Assembly (NCBI GenBank): GCA_002437415.1
Contig: DJPL01000035.1
Coordinates: 33,777 to 97,776 of the forward strand
Length of the DNA: 64,000 nucleotides
Reading direction: 5' to 3'
Origin: Ruminococcaceae bacterium UBA6413
Lineage (GTDB): Bacteria > Bacillota > Clostridia > Oscillospirales > Ruminococcaceae
How positions within the stretch are numbered: the first letter of the stretch is position 1; every line of letters begins with the position of its first letter. Positions 51,397 through 60,711 of this stretch are shown piece by piece. The notes below the pieces were generated by a model. That model was not told where the DNA came from, made no database searches, and worked only from the letters and a program-made list of their open reading frames with translations. A program made the position numbers and the translations under genes.

Positions 51397-53778
51397 TTAT
51401 TCAAGCTCTGCAACGGTAACGCCCGCTTCACCCTCGCCGTAAGCACCGTCACGGAACGATTTGACGTGAGGATTTTTACGCAGATACTGCTGAACCGCCG
51501 CACGCAGTGCGCCAGTACCCTTGCCGTGGATTATCGTAATAACCGATATTCCACTTAAAAGACAGCTGTCAATAAAGCGATCGACCTCCATAACGCCGTC
51601 ATCGCCGAGCATTCCTCTTATATCAAGCTCCATACCGCTCTTGCGGGAATAGTTGCTGACAAGCTTTTTGCCGACTTTTGAGGGTGTGGGCTGCTTCTTG
51701 CTTTCCTTTTTCTCTTCTACAAGGCGCAGATTTTCAAGCTTGGTCTTGGTTTTCATTGCGCCGACCTGTACAAAGCACATATTCTTTGAATCGGGCAGTC
51801 TGAGCAGTGTTCCCTCTTTGTTGAGATCCGCCAGACGCACGGTATCACCAATCTTAAGCGGTCTTGGAAGTACATAATGATCTACTTTCTTCTGCATTAT
51901 AGGGTTTGCCGTGTCATACATTCCGTTCACAGAGGAGTTGATATGTGAACGTGCGCCTTTGACCTTCTGGGCAAAATCGGCGCTTTCTTTCTGCTTTCTG
52001 AGCCGTTCAAGCTCTTCAAGCATAAGATCGCCCTGAAAACGCACCTCTTCGATAATGCTTGCCGCCTTACTTCTTACGTCCTGAAGCTCTTTTTCCTTGT
52101 CTTTTTCAAGCTGATCTCTCTCAGCCTTGAGCTGTTCGGTGATCTCCTTTGACTTTCTCTGCTCTGCCGCCGCCGAGCTTTTCAACTTTTCAATCTCCTG
52201 TCTTGTCTTTTCGAGCGACTGCACGACCTCTTCAAAGCGCTTGTCCTCTGTGCTGACAAGCTCCTTTGCATTGTCGATAATATCACTGCCGATACCGAGC
52301 TTTGAGGATATGGCAAAAGCGTTTGACTTACCCGGCATACCGACAATCACTCTGTATGTCGGTCTTAACGTCTTTATATCAAACTCGCAGGACGCATTCT
52401 CTACGCTTTCTGTCTTTATCGCATACATCTTTACTTCCTGATAGTGAGTAGTAGCGATAACCTTACAGTCGCGCTTTCTGAACTCGTCAAGGATAGATAC
52501 GGCAAGCGCAGAGCCCTCTACAGGGTCAGTGCCCGAGCAAAGCTCATCAAGCATTATAAGCGACTTATCATCGGCTGTTCTCAGTATGCGCGCGATATTT
52601 GTAATGTGTGACGAGAACGTCGACAAGCTCTGTTCAATGCTCTGCTCGTCACCGATATCAACATACAGCTCATCAAACATACCTATAACACTGTTCTCAC
52701 TTGCGGGTATCATCATACCGCACATTGCCATAAGTACAAGCAGTCCCGCAGTCTTAAGCGAAACCGTCTTACCGCCTGTATTAGGACCTGTTACTATAAG
52801 CGAAGAATATTCGTTGCCGAGCTCAAGAGATATCGGCACGACCTTATCCTTATCGATAAGAGGGTGTCTTGCCTTTATCAGATTGAAGCACGGTTTGTCG
52901 GTAATTACAGGTGTTACCGCTTTCATCTTAGCACCGAGGTTTGCTTTTGCAAAGTAAATTTCGAGCGTAAGGACTATCTCATAATCGTTTATCATCGGCT
53001 CTGCAAAGCTACCGACAAGCTCCGACATTTCCTTTATGATACGTTCTATCTCTTTCTGCTCCTCAATTTGCAGAACTCTTATCTCGTTGTTTGCTTCGAC
53101 TACCGCCATAGGCTCTATGAACAGTGTAGCACCCGTTGCAGAAGTGTCGTGCACAAGTCCGCTGATTTCGCTCTTGTACTCAGTTTTTACGGGTACGACA
53201 AATCTGCCGTCACGCATTGTGACAAGGCTTTCCTGCAAGTATTTCTGCGTAGATTGGCTCTTTATCAGCTTATCAAGTCTTTCTCTTACGGCAAGGCTCT
53301 TGCGCTGTATTGAGCGGCGTATCGCGGCAAGCTGAGGGCTTGCACTGTCGGCAAGCTCTTCTTCGGATATGATAGCGTTGGTTATCATATTTTCAAGGTG
53401 CTTGTTTACACTCAGCTGTTCAAAGTATTCCGTCAGCGATGTCTGAATGCCGCTACACTGCGAGTACCAGTCGTCAAGTCCCGATACCTCGCGCAGAAAC
53501 ATACCGATATCCATAAGTTCTCTGAGTGACAGCGATGAGCCCTGCTGTGCCCTTTTAGCACCAAAGCAGATATCCTTGATATTGTAGAATTTCGGCGTGC
53601 CGAATTTTGACGACAGTGTAAATGCGTCATCTGTCTTTGCTATTTCTGATTTTACCGTGTCAATATCAAATGACGGCTTTATCTTTTTTATCCGTTCCTT
53701 ACATACGTCACAGTATGCGTTTTGTGAGAGCAGGTCAAGTATCTTGTCCAGCTCCAGCTTTTTATAATCTTTTTTCAT
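51397..53778 (-). CDS. mutS2: endonuclease MutS2 (RqcU-type)
   Basis: 793 residues. Central ATPase with Walker A TGPNTGGKTVSLKT near 335 and MLDELCSGTDPVEGSALA near 415; a coiled coil (about 515-620) and the C-terminal Smr domain (LDIRGMLGDDGVMEVDRFID and IIHGKGTGALRAAV). The N-terminal mismatch domain of MutS1 is absent, as expected. MutS2 suppresses recombination and splits collided ribosomes in Bacillus. AAAGGAT lies before the ATG. Confidence 0.97.
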   Translation of the reverse strand: MKKDYKKLELDKILDLLSQNAYCDVCKERIKKIKPSFDIDTVKSEIAKTDDAFTLSSKFGTPKFYNIKDICFGAKRAQQGSSLSLRELMDIGMFLREVSGLDDWYSQCSGIQTSLTEYFEQLSVNKHLENMITNAIISEEELADSASPQLAAIRRSIQRKSLAVRERLDKLIKSQSTQKYLQESLVTMRDGRFVVPVKTEYKSEISGLVHDTSATGATLFIEPMAVVEANNEIRVLQIEEQKEIERIIKEMSELVGSFAEPMINDYEIVLTLEIYFAKANLGAKMKAVTPVITDKPCFNLIKARHPLIDKDKVVPISLELGNEYSSLIVTGPNTGGKTVSLKTAGLLVLMAMCGMMIPASENSVIGMFDELYVDIGDEQSIEQSLSTFSSHITNIARILRTADDKSLIMLDELCSGTDPVEGSALAVSILDEFRKRDCKVIATTHYQEVKMYAIKTESVENASCEFDIKTLRPTYRVIVGMPGKSNAFAISSKLGIGSDIIDNAKELVSTEDKRFEEVVQSLEKTRQEIEKLKSSAAAEQRKSKEITEQLKAERDQLEKDKEKELQDVRSKAASIIEEVRFQGDLMLEELERLRKQKESADFAQKVKGARSHINSSVNGMYDTANPIMQKKVDHYVLPRPLKIGDTVRLADLNKEGTLLRLPDSKNMCFVQVGAMKTKTKLENLRLVEEKKESKKQPTPSKVGKKLVSNYSRKSGMELDIRGMLGDDGVMEVDRFIDSCLLSGISVITIIHGKGTGALRAAVQQYLRKNPHVKSFRDGAYGEGEAGVTVAELE

Positions 53779-53796
53779 ATTTATATCCTTTTTTAT

Positions 53797-54561
53797 CTAT
53801 GTTTCTATTACGATGTTTTTGTAATAATCAAGCGTTGGGAATGTCCTGTTGAGCTGTGCAAGCAAATAGAACTCCGCCACGGCGCAGAACAGCTTTTCAT
53901 TCTCCTTTGATATTCTGAACCTGTACATTTTATCGGTATCCGAATACGCGACATATCTCAGTGTGTGAAGAAGCGTGGGATTAAGTGCGAATGCGTTTTT
54001 CTCAAGTAATTCACTGTGTTCCTCATAGCAGTCCGAGCAGTAGATCACGCCCTCGACAGGCAAGAACATCATGGTGTCACTCTGATACGCTATACATTCA
54101 CGGCAGGCGCGCAGGTCAGGCATAAAGCCTATCCTTGACAGAAATCTGAACTCGAATATTGCTTTTATAAATCCGAGTGGAAGCTTCTGCTTTTCAAGCT
54201 GGAAGTACGTCATACAGGTAAATCTGAGCAGATCGTCGTGCTCTTCCTCCGAAGTGACACAGTACTTTATTATCTCCGCAAAATATGCCGCAAGCGACAG
54301 CGCTTCAATACTAGATGAAATGCCGTAAAAGCTGCATATCGGCTCGGCACTGTTAAGCGTATAGCCTTTACTGCTGCGGCTTACACAGAAAGTTGCGTAG
54401 CTGAAAAGCGATGCCGCCCCCGAATTTTTACCGCCTATCTTTTTTGCGCCGTGCGCCATAACCTCTATCATACCGAGCTTGTCCGTAAACAGGTCAAGAA
54501 AACAGCTGTTCTCGCCTATACTGCGCTGTCCGATAACAAGCCCTTTCAGCGTAATAAGCAT
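53797..54561 (-). CDS. recO: DNA repair protein RecO
   Basis: 254 residues. N-terminal OB fold (LKGLVIGQRSIGENSCFLDLFTDKLGMIEVMAHGAKK), helical C-terminal domain and a Cys4 zinc finger (LRACREC near 154 and YCSDCYE near 175). RecO loads RecA with RecF and RecR. AGGAGT precedes the ATG. It follows era by 24 nt, the conserved Firmicutes order. Confidence 0.94.
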   Translation of the reverse strand: MLITLKGLVIGQRSIGENSCFLDLFTDKLGMIEVMAHGAKKIGGKNSGAASLFSYATFCVSRSSKGYTLNSAEPICSFYGISSSIEALSLAAYFAEIIKYCVTSEEEHDDLLRFTCMTYFQLEKQKLPLGFIKAIFEFRFLSRIGFMPDLRACRECIAYQSDTMMFLPVEGVIYCSDCYEEHSELLEKNAFALNPTLLHTLRYVAYSDTDKMYRFRISKENEKLFCAVAEFYLLAQLNRTFPTLDYYKNIVIET

Positions 54562-54585
54562 TGAACAGCTACTCCTTTAAATATC

Positions 54586-55494
54586 TCAGTCAGCCTTAAG
54601 TCCGAAGTCGGCAATGTCAGACTCTCTGTTTCTCCAGTCTTCCTTTACCTTTACCCATATCTGCATATTGACCTTACAGCCGAAATAGTCCTGCATATCT
54701 TCTCTCGCCTCAGAGCCTATCTTCTTAAGCATAGAGCCCTGCTTGCCGATTATCATACCCTTGTGTGAAGCCTTTTCGCAGACAATTACAATGCCGATAT
54801 CGACTATTTCCTTACCGTTAGGCTTTTGTCTTACTTCCATAGTTTCAACATATACGGCAGTTCCGTGCGGGATCTCCTCGTTCATATTGCGAAGTATCTT
54901 TTCGCGTACTATTTCCGCAAGCCACACCTTTTCTGCCTGGTCAGTCGGAAGCTCATCGTCAAAATAATGCGGTGACAGCTTTACATATCTGTCGATTATC
55001 GGCATTATTTCTTCAACGCCTATCCTCTGCCTTACGCTTATCGGAACTATCTCTTTAAAATCATACAGCTCACTGTATTCTTTTATAAGCGAAAGCAGTT
55101 CAGATTTGTCCTTTATTAAATCGACCTTGTTGATAAGCAGAATGACATCTGTCTTTCTGTCCTTGAAGCTGTCAATAAGATTACGCTCTATAGGTGAGAT
55201 CTTCTTGGTAGCGTCAGCCATCATAAGTATAACGTCAACATCCGTAACGCTCTCTCTGATGGATTTGAGCATCTGGTCGGAAAGCTTGTTCTTTGCCTTG
55301 TGCATACCGGGCGTATCTATGAACACATACTGTGTTTCACCCTTTGTGAGCACACCGTTTATTCTTGTTCTGGTAGTCTGCGGTTTATCGCTGACTATAG
55401 CTATCTTCTCCCCTACAAGATAATTTGTGAGAGTGGACTTTCCCACATTGGGTCTGCCCGCTATCGCTACAAATACCGATTTTGGATTGTTCAT
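54586..55494 (-). CDS. era: ribosome-assembly GTPase Era
   Basis: 302 residues, standard. GRPNVGKSTLTN (G1), DTPGMHKAKN (G3), NKVDLIKDK (G4), then the KH domain with SHKGMIIGKQGSMLKKIGSEAREDM near 240. Era binds 16S rRNA near its 3' end in 30S maturation. The ATG overlaps the dgkA stop (ATGA), and YbeY, another 16S-processing factor, is close by. Confidence 0.98.
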   Translation of the reverse strand: MNNPKSVFVAIAGRPNVGKSTLTNYLVGEKIAIVSDKPQTTRTRINGVLTKGETQYVFIDTPGMHKAKNKLSDQMLKSIRESVTDVDVILMMADATKKISPIERNLIDSFKDRKTDVILLINKVDLIKDKSELLSLIKEYSELYDFKEIVPISVRQRIGVEEIMPIIDRYVKLSPHYFDDELPTDQAEKVWLAEIVREKILRNMNEEIPHGTAVYVETMEVRQKPNGKEIVDIGIVIVCEKASHKGMIIGKQGSMLKKIGSEAREDMQDYFGCKVNMQIWVKVKEDWRNRESDIADFGLKAD

Positions 55495-55970
55495 TTATTC
55501 ATCTTTCCTTTGACATTTCTTTTCTTTCCTTTTGTGACAAACAAAAACGCAAGGCAGACAAAAGCCGCCAGCATAGCAAGATTCCATATATCACCCGTGA
55601 AGAATTTGAATATAAGCACAAATTTTTCTGTATCCCAGAAAAGTATTATGCCGATTATGACCGCAGCTATAGCTGTGATAAATACCGCGCCTGCGGCTAC
55701 GTCCTTACCGACCTTTGCGAGTGCGGAATATCCGGGTGAAACCTTATCTATCACGACTTCTATTGCGGTATTCATCATCTCGGCGGAAATCACAACAACG
55801 CAGGTGATTATCAGCAGTATAAACTGCTCTTTTGTAAAGTTGTAAAACTGAGAAAGATACAGAACGCACATTGTAGCCACAATATGAATACGCATATTCA
55901 TCTCATGGGTTATACAGAACCATATGCCTCTTGCCGCATATTTAAAGCTGTTACCTAGTCTTTTAAACAC
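55491..55970 (-). CDS. dgkA: diacylglycerol/undecaprenol kinase DgkA with C-terminal extension
   Basis: 159 residues from GTG with GGAGG upstream. The first ~120 residues are the three-helix DgkA fold: EMNMRIHIVATM and the active-site AEMMNTAIEVVIDKVSP near 63-79. In Gram-positives it phosphorylates undecaprenol. The usual length is about 120-130; here an additional membrane helix (about 127-148, LAMLAAFVCLAFLFVT) and basic tail KGKKRNVKGK follow. cdd, usually between dgkA and era, is absent. Confidence 0.93.
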   Translation of the reverse strand: MFKRLGNSFKYAARGIWFCITHEMNMRIHIVATMCVLYLSQFYNFTKEQFILLIITCVVVISAEMMNTAIEVVIDKVSPGYSALAKVGKDVAAGAVFITAIAAVIIGIILFWDTEKFVLIFKFFTGDIWNLAMLAAFVCLAFLFVTKGKKRNVKGKMNK

Positions 55971-55983
55971 TTTATCCTCCGGG

Positions 55984-56478
55984 TCATTCCCGTGTGATCT
56001 TAAGGTTGTTCAGCACACGATCCTGAAGCTCCAGCATTACCTTTTCACCGTCCGGGTCGTCCTCATGGTCGTATCCGAGCAGATGAAGAGTTGAATGAGT
56101 TGCCAGAAAGCCAACCTCTCTTATCAGCGAATGTCCGTATTCTATAGCCTGCGCATGGGCTTTTTCCATTGAGATCACAATATCTCCGAGCATATATGCA
56201 CCGTTTTCGGGATTGATGTCATACTCGTCATACGCTCCGAGCGGGAATGAAATTACATCTGTTACCTTGTTCTTGTCACGGAATTCCTTGTTTATACGCT
56301 TGATGCGCTCATTATCGACAAGAGTTACAGATACATCTGCATCTCCGACAAAATCCGTAACTCTGAGCGTTTCCGCGATGCACTTTCTGATAACAGTACG
56401 CAGTCCGTTAGGCACCTCTATAGCCTTCTGGTTATTTCTGAACGACATATATATCTTCGGCATTTTTGTTTCTGACAT
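55984..56478 (-). CDS. ybeY: endoribonuclease YbeY
   Basis: 164 residues. The zinc motif H-x3-H-x5-H is in HSTLHLLGYDHEDD near 130-143, and DVISFPLG near 75 is typical. YbeY trims 16S rRNA 3' ends and acts in 70S quality control. It follows phoH by 18 nt; pgpH, found between them in Bacillus, is missing here. GAGGA precedes the ATG. Confidence 0.95.
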   Translation of the reverse strand: MSETKMPKIYMSFRNNQKAIEVPNGLRTVIRKCIAETLRVTDFVGDADVSVTLVDNERIKRINKEFRDKNKVTDVISFPLGAYDEYDINPENGAYMLGDIVISMEKAHAQAIEYGHSLIREVGFLATHSTLHLLGYDHEDDPDGEKVMLELQDRVLNNLKITRE

Positions 56479-56496
56479 TTTTACTTCCTCTTTATA

Positions 56497-57462
56497 TCAC
56501 TGATTTTTCTTTCTTTCGTTGTACTGCTCATAGGCTCTTACAATATCCTGTACAAGTCTGTGACGCACCACGTCCTTTTCCGTGAAACGGTTTATCGCAA
56601 TATCATCTATATTCTTCAGAATTTTTGTCGCTTCCACAAGTCCCGAACGCTTTGAGTCGGGCAAATCGATCTGCGTCACATCGCCGGTTATAACCATCTT
56701 ACTGTTGAAGCCCAAACGCGTTAAAAACATCTTCATCTGCTCGGGCGTAGTATTCTGCGCCTCGTCAAGAATGATAAAGCTGTCGTCAAGCGTTCTTCCT
56801 CGCATATATGCAAGCGGAGCTACTTCGATACAGCCACGCTCCATATTACGCTGGAACGCCTCAGATCCCATCATATCAAACAGCGCGTCATACAGCGGTC
56901 TTAAATACGGGTCGACCTTGTTCTGAAGATCACCCGGGAGAAATCCGAGCTTCTCGCCTGCTTCAACCGCAGGACGAGTAAGTATGATCCTCTGCACCTC
57001 GTGTGCCTTGAACGCCCTTACGGCAAGTGCTACCGCAAGATAAGTCTTACCTGTACCCGCAGGACCTACACCGAATACTATGGTATTTTTCTTTATGCTG
57101 TTTACATATTTGGACTGACCGACAGTTTTCGCCTTTATCGGCTTACCTGTGTGACTGACACAGATACAGTCCGAGGACAGCGCCTGCATTTCATCGCTCT
57201 TACCCTCGTTTATCATTGAGATCGCGTATCTTACGCTTTGGTCGGTCGGTGTTTCGCCCTTTGAGGCTGTGGTAAACAGCGACTCTATGACCTCTGCTGC
57301 TTTTTCTACGGCGTTCTCATCGCCTTTAATCCGTATCTCATCATCACGGCTGTATATTGAAACCTTATATTCCTTCTGAATAATATTGATATTTTCGTCA
57401 AAGTCGCCGAAAACGGCGTGCATCAGGCTCAAATCTGAAATATTAACGGCTTTTTCTGTCAT
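56497..57462 (-). CDS. phoH: PhoH-family ATPase
   Basis: 321 residues. Walker A GVGPAGTGKTYLAVA near 132, RPAVEAGEKLGFLPGDL near 158, and Walker B DSFIILDEAQNTTPEQM near 220. The N-terminal ~100 residues contain a small KH/R3H-like region (IYSRDDEIRIKGDENAVEKAA). PhoH is a predicted RNA-linked ATPase tied to YbeY. AGGAAT precedes the ATG. Position after yqfD follows Bacillus order. Confidence 0.95.
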   Translation of the reverse strand: MTEKAVNISDLSLMHAVFGDFDENINIIQKEYKVSIYSRDDEIRIKGDENAVEKAAEVIESLFTTASKGETPTDQSVRYAISMINEGKSDEMQALSSDCICVSHTGKPIKAKTVGQSKYVNSIKKNTIVFGVGPAGTGKTYLAVALAVRAFKAHEVQRIILTRPAVEAGEKLGFLPGDLQNKVDPYLRPLYDALFDMMGSEAFQRNMERGCIEVAPLAYMRGRTLDDSFIILDEAQNTTPEQMKMFLTRLGFNSKMVITGDVTQIDLPDSKRSGLVEATKILKNIDDIAINRFTEKDVVRHRLVQDIVRAYEQYNERKKNQ

Positions 57463-57558
57463 TTATCGTGAGATATTCCTTTCAATACTTAGAAATTTAT
57501 CTATTCTATGCTAGTATACCACAACCTGCCGTTTTTTTCAACACTAAATTACGTCAAA

Positions 57559-58761
57559 TCAATATAAAATGCTTATCGGCTGTTTTACGCCGATACAGCG
57601 CTCAACCTTATATTTTATTATCATTTTAATTCCCTTTTCATCTGTTGTGACCTCTTTTTCGTCTGAAAGTATCTTGCAGTCGGAAAGAAAGTTCTCTTCG
57701 TAATCCTTTTTCTGCTTTTCAAGCTGTGACATTATATCCTTGGCGGTATACTTTACCGTTTCGGTCCTGAGCCTTGTATATACGCCTTGCTTGTACTTAT
57801 ACGGAGTTTCCGCACCGAAAACCGAGATATTATATGTATCCTCGCTGTAGCTGAGCTCACTCATATCGTCTGCGGTATAATGCTCCCACGGAAGCGGCAA
57901 AGCGTAAGAGCCGAACATAAGGTAGGTAGAATAATACTTCTCATCGGTCTTTATCTGTCTTGTCTGCTCAAACGGCAGATAAAATTCTTCCGTCTGTTCG
58001 CACTGAGCCTTAAGCAGTCCGTCCGCATGAACATAAACTATCCTGCCGCCGTTGTCGTTTACCGTTCCGCTTATAAGAAGCTGACCTTTAACAACGCCGC
58101 TTCCGACTGTCGTCTGAAGCTTTCCTTTATAAATCTCCGTGTACACCAGCTGTCCATCATAATCGCTGACAACATTACACGGCGTGTTTATCGGAATGTC
58201 GGCTTTCGGAGGGTCGTTTGTTTCCGCTGTTTTTATGTATACTCTGCTCCCCTCGCGCTCAACGCTTATCCAGGACAGGTCTTTCAGACGTGACATAGCC
58301 GACAGTTCACACACCTTTGTATCAAACGATTTCACACCGCACCCGGGAAGTAAGCCGTTATCTTCCATAACAGCGCTTATCTCGGCATCGGAAAGTCGGG
58401 TGTTACCTTCTATATCTATCCTCCATACAAACTGCGACAGGAATACTATTACCGCACAGCAACATAATGTTCCTACTACAAGTCCCCACCGCCTTCGATA
58501 CGGATACAGGCGAAACGCAAGTCCCTTCCGCTTCGTCACCCTGAGCCTTACGCCGTTTTTTCGTGCGATCCTGCTCATTTTCAGATAACAATTCGGTTTT
58601 ACGACTGCCGTAAACCCTGCCGACTGCTGTGTTATAGCATATATCTGTATATCCTCGGATATAAGACCACTGATGAATTTTTCCTGAAAGCCGCCTATGC
58701 CCTCGACCGTTATATAGGTTGCGGGAAAGCCTGATTTTATCTTCTTTTTGTTTTTCTTCAT
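57559..58761 (-). CDS. yqfD: sporulation protein YqfD
   Basis: 400 residues: a basic N-terminal segment with KNGVRLRVTKRKGLAFRLYPYRRR, a membrane helix (about 93-112) and a large extracytoplasmic domain with FVWRIDIEGNTRLSDAEI near 110, a POTRA-like start. YqfD is a sigma-E regulon membrane protein of unknown job in Bacillus. The ATG overlaps the yqfC stop (ATGA). A long gap of 96 nt separates it from phoH, so phoH may have its own promoter. Confidence 0.93.
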   Translation of the reverse strand: MKKNKKKIKSGFPATYITVEGIGGFQEKFISGLISEDIQIYAITQQSAGFTAVVKPNCYLKMSRIARKNGVRLRVTKRKGLAFRLYPYRRRWGLVVGTLCCCAVIVFLSQFVWRIDIEGNTRLSDAEISAVMEDNGLLPGCGVKSFDTKVCELSAMSRLKDLSWISVEREGSRVYIKTAETNDPPKADIPINTPCNVVSDYDGQLVYTEIYKGKLQTTVGSGVVKGQLLISGTVNDNGGRIVYVHADGLLKAQCEQTEEFYLPFEQTRQIKTDEKYYSTYLMFGSYALPLPWEHYTADDMSELSYSEDTYNISVFGAETPYKYKQGVYTRLRTETVKYTAKDIMSQLEKQKKDYEENFLSDCKILSDEKEVTTDEKGIKMIIKYKVERCIGVKQPISILY

Positions 58762-59045
58762 AGTTCCTCCGAATTGTGTCCTGTATTTTCTTCAAAGCCT
58801 ATAGAATGTATCCTGCCGTATATCTTCACGCTGTCAGTGCCGAAGTTCTTTAATCTCAGCTCCGGTCCTACTATTTTGAGTAAGCCGCAAGGTATCTCAA
58901 GCTCTATGATATTGTCGCCGAAGCCCGTAACCTTTCTGCAACACTCTATTTCAACAAAATTGTTATCCTTTATTGTAATATAGGAATGACTGCGTGTTTT
59001 GTCTTTCAACTGTTCATATTTGCCTGCAAGCTTGTTCACATTCAT
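58758..59045 (-). CDS. yqfC: sporulation protein YqfC
   Basis: 95 residues with the YabP/YqfC pattern: SHSYITIKDNNFVEIECCRKVTGFGDNIIELEIPCGLLKIVGPELRLK. It is the paralogue of YabP at 20688-20972. It heads the yqfC-yqfD-phoH-ybeY-dgkA-era-recO-mutS2 series on the minus strand. GAAAGGAG precedes the ATG; the ylbJ-like gene diverges 62 nt away, so both are likely to be switched on in the mother cell. Confidence 0.93.
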   Translation of the reverse strand: MNVNKLAGKYEQLKDKTRSHSYITIKDNNFVEIECCRKVTGFGDNIIELEIPCGLLKIVGPELRLKNFGTDSVKIYGRIHSIGFEENTGHNSEEL

Positions 59046-59107
59046 TTTTCTTCTCTCCTTTCATATAATCTATATGCAGGTCCGGATAAAAAAGAAGTGA
59101 GGCGTTT

Positions 59108-60139
59108 ATGAAAAGAAAAAAAGCGATCATTATATTTTCCGCACTGTTGTCGCTTATGATAGGCATATTGCTTATAGCCGACAGTGCGGGAACAGCCGAC
59201 ACGATAAAGCGATGTATATATGTCTGCCTTGACAACCTGATACCGTCATTGTTTTGTTTTATGGTGTTCTCGTCACTGCTTATAAAAAGCGGCATAGGCG
59301 AAATTCTGTTCACTCCGCTTTGGTACATAACGAAATTCATACTTCATCTTGACAGAAAGATGTTCTGCATTTTTCTGCTGAGCCAGATTGGCGGTTATCC
59401 TGTCGGAGTAAAGCTTCTGAGCGAGCTTGCAGACGGCAGTAAGGAATATAACAAAGAATGCAACGCGGCACTTTGCTATTGCTATAACAGCGGTCCTGCA
59501 TTCGTTGTGGGACTTGTGGGAATAGGAATATACGGCGATGTTAAAGCCGGGCTTATTGTATTCCTGTCGTGTCTTGCGGCAAATTTCACAGCGGCGGTTA
59601 TTATGAATATCCGCCGCAAGCCGCAAAGCGGCGGCAATATGCAGTTCTGTCTGTCAGGAAAAGATATCACAACGTGTCTTACAGGTGCGGCTAAGGCGCT
59701 TATGAGCATCGCGCTTGCGGTTCTTCTGTTCAACACCGCTACAGAGCTTACAGGCTATGTAATAAGTAACCTGACGGGTCATGAGCTACCAAATATCATA
59801 AAAACCATAGTTGAAATAACCAACATAAAAAGCTCAGACACGGTGTATTCTTTGCCGATAGTCACGGCACTTATATCTTTCGGGGGGCTGTGCGTTATTT
59901 ACCAGCTGTATGCGTTATCGGCGTTCAGGATAAATATGCTGAGATTTATAGTATCAAGAGCAGTTATATCGACACTTGCGGCACTGATATGCTTTGCTGT
60001 CGTCTGTCTTTGCGGATACAACCCCGCAGTAAATGTATTCGCATACGCAACCGATGCGATGATAACCGACCCTCTGCTACTGCTTTGCATTGCGGGAATG
60101 ACTTTTATTCTGCTCAAAAACACTGAAAAATCAAATTGA
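59108..60139 (+). CDS. ylbJ: YlbJ-like sporulation integral membrane protein
   Basis: 343 residues, about eight membrane helices, of the nucleoside-recognition (Gate) superfamily like SpmA and SpmB. NLIPSLFCFMVFSSLLIKSG near 43, SQIGGYPVGVKLLSELADG near 92 and CYCYNSGPAFVVGLVG near 123 match YlbJ. In Bacillus it is in the sigma-E regulon and needed for spore integrity. GAGG lies before the ATG. Divergent from yqfC. Confidence 0.9.
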   Translation: MKRKKAIIIFSALLSLMIGILLIADSAGTADTIKRCIYVCLDNLIPSLFCFMVFSSLLIKSGIGEILFTPLWYITKFILHLDRKMFCIFLLSQIGGYPVGVKLLSELADGSKEYNKECNAALCYCYNSGPAFVVGLVGIGIYGDVKAGLIVFLSCLAANFTAAVIMNIRRKPQSGGNMQFCLSGKDITTCLTGAAKALMSIALAVLLFNTATELTGYVISNLTGHELPNIIKTIVEITNIKSSDTVYSLPIVTALISFGGLCVIYQLYALSAFRINMLRFIVSRAVISTLAALICFAVVCLCGYNPAVNVFAYATDAMITDPLLLLCIAGMTFILLKNTEKSN

Positions 60140-60170
60140 GATAAAAATTTTCAAAGTACCGTCGTGTATG

Positions 60171-60199
60171 TTGACACCGACTTGATTTTATGTTATAAT
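60171..60199 (+). promoter_or_regulatory. perfect consensus promoter of Cys4 miniprotein gene
   Basis: TTGACA, 17-nt spacer, TATAAT, exact sigma-A consensus, about 57 nt before the start codon. Confidence 0.88.
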
Positions 60200-60256
60200 T
60201 ACGATAAATATAGTGACACTGATGATCAGTGCGAATTTCGTAAGGTGGTGTTTTAT

Positions 60257-60469
60257 ATGAAAAAGAAACTGTTTGGCAACAATATCAAGCCTTCCTGCAA
60301 ATACTGTGAGCTTGGCACCGCTATGGGTGACGATAAGATTCAGTGCTCGAAGTTCGGTGCTGTAAAGTCTTACGATTCCTGCAAGAAGTTTGTATATTCT
60401 CCCCTCAAGCGTATCCCGAAGAAGGAAATACAGCTTGCAAACTCAGATGTAAACAATATCAATTTCTGA
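60257..60469 (+). CDS. Cys4 miniprotein, possible zinc ribbon
   Basis: 70 residues from the ATG at 60257 (TAAGGTGGTG upstream); an upstream in-frame ATG at 60164 is inside the promoter region. Cys14-x2-Cys17, Cys30 and Cys42 (KPSCKYCELG, IQCSKFG, YDSCKKF) suggest a bound metal. The ends are basic and polar. I recall similar small clostridial proteins but no known function. Monocistronic with a perfect promoter and a terminator, so probably expressed strongly. Confidence 0.8.
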   Translation: MKKKLFGNNIKPSCKYCELGTAMGDDKIQCSKFGAVKSYDSCKKFVYSPLKRIPKKEIQLANSDVNNINF

Positions 60470-60491
60470 TAAAAACAGATACTTAAAATTT

Positions 60492-60530
60492 CAGCCGTGA
60501 CCCGTAATAAGGGCTTACGGCTTTTCTTTT
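60492..60530 (+). terminator. intrinsic terminator
   Basis: AGCCGTGACCC and GGGCTTACGGCT pair (one mismatch region), followed by TTTTCTTTT, after the Cys4 gene. Confidence 0.85.
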
Positions 60531-60641
60531 GCGCAAATTTCTATATCATTAAGCCTTTTACAAGCCGTTTACGCTGTTTCAGCCATAATAAGCCGCATAA
60601 AAACGTGCACAAAATGTAACTATATCAAGCAGAAAAAAGCA

Positions 60642-60670
60642 TTGTCGTATTTTCTGTTCGGTGGTATAGT
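60642..60670 (+). promoter_or_regulatory. promoter of first solute-binding protein gene
   Basis: TTGTCG, 17-nt spacer, TATAGT, about 40 nt before the start. Confidence 0.5.
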
Positions 60671-60711
60671 ATAAATAAAGTTAAACCCGATATAAAAAAT
60701 TGGAGGTATTT

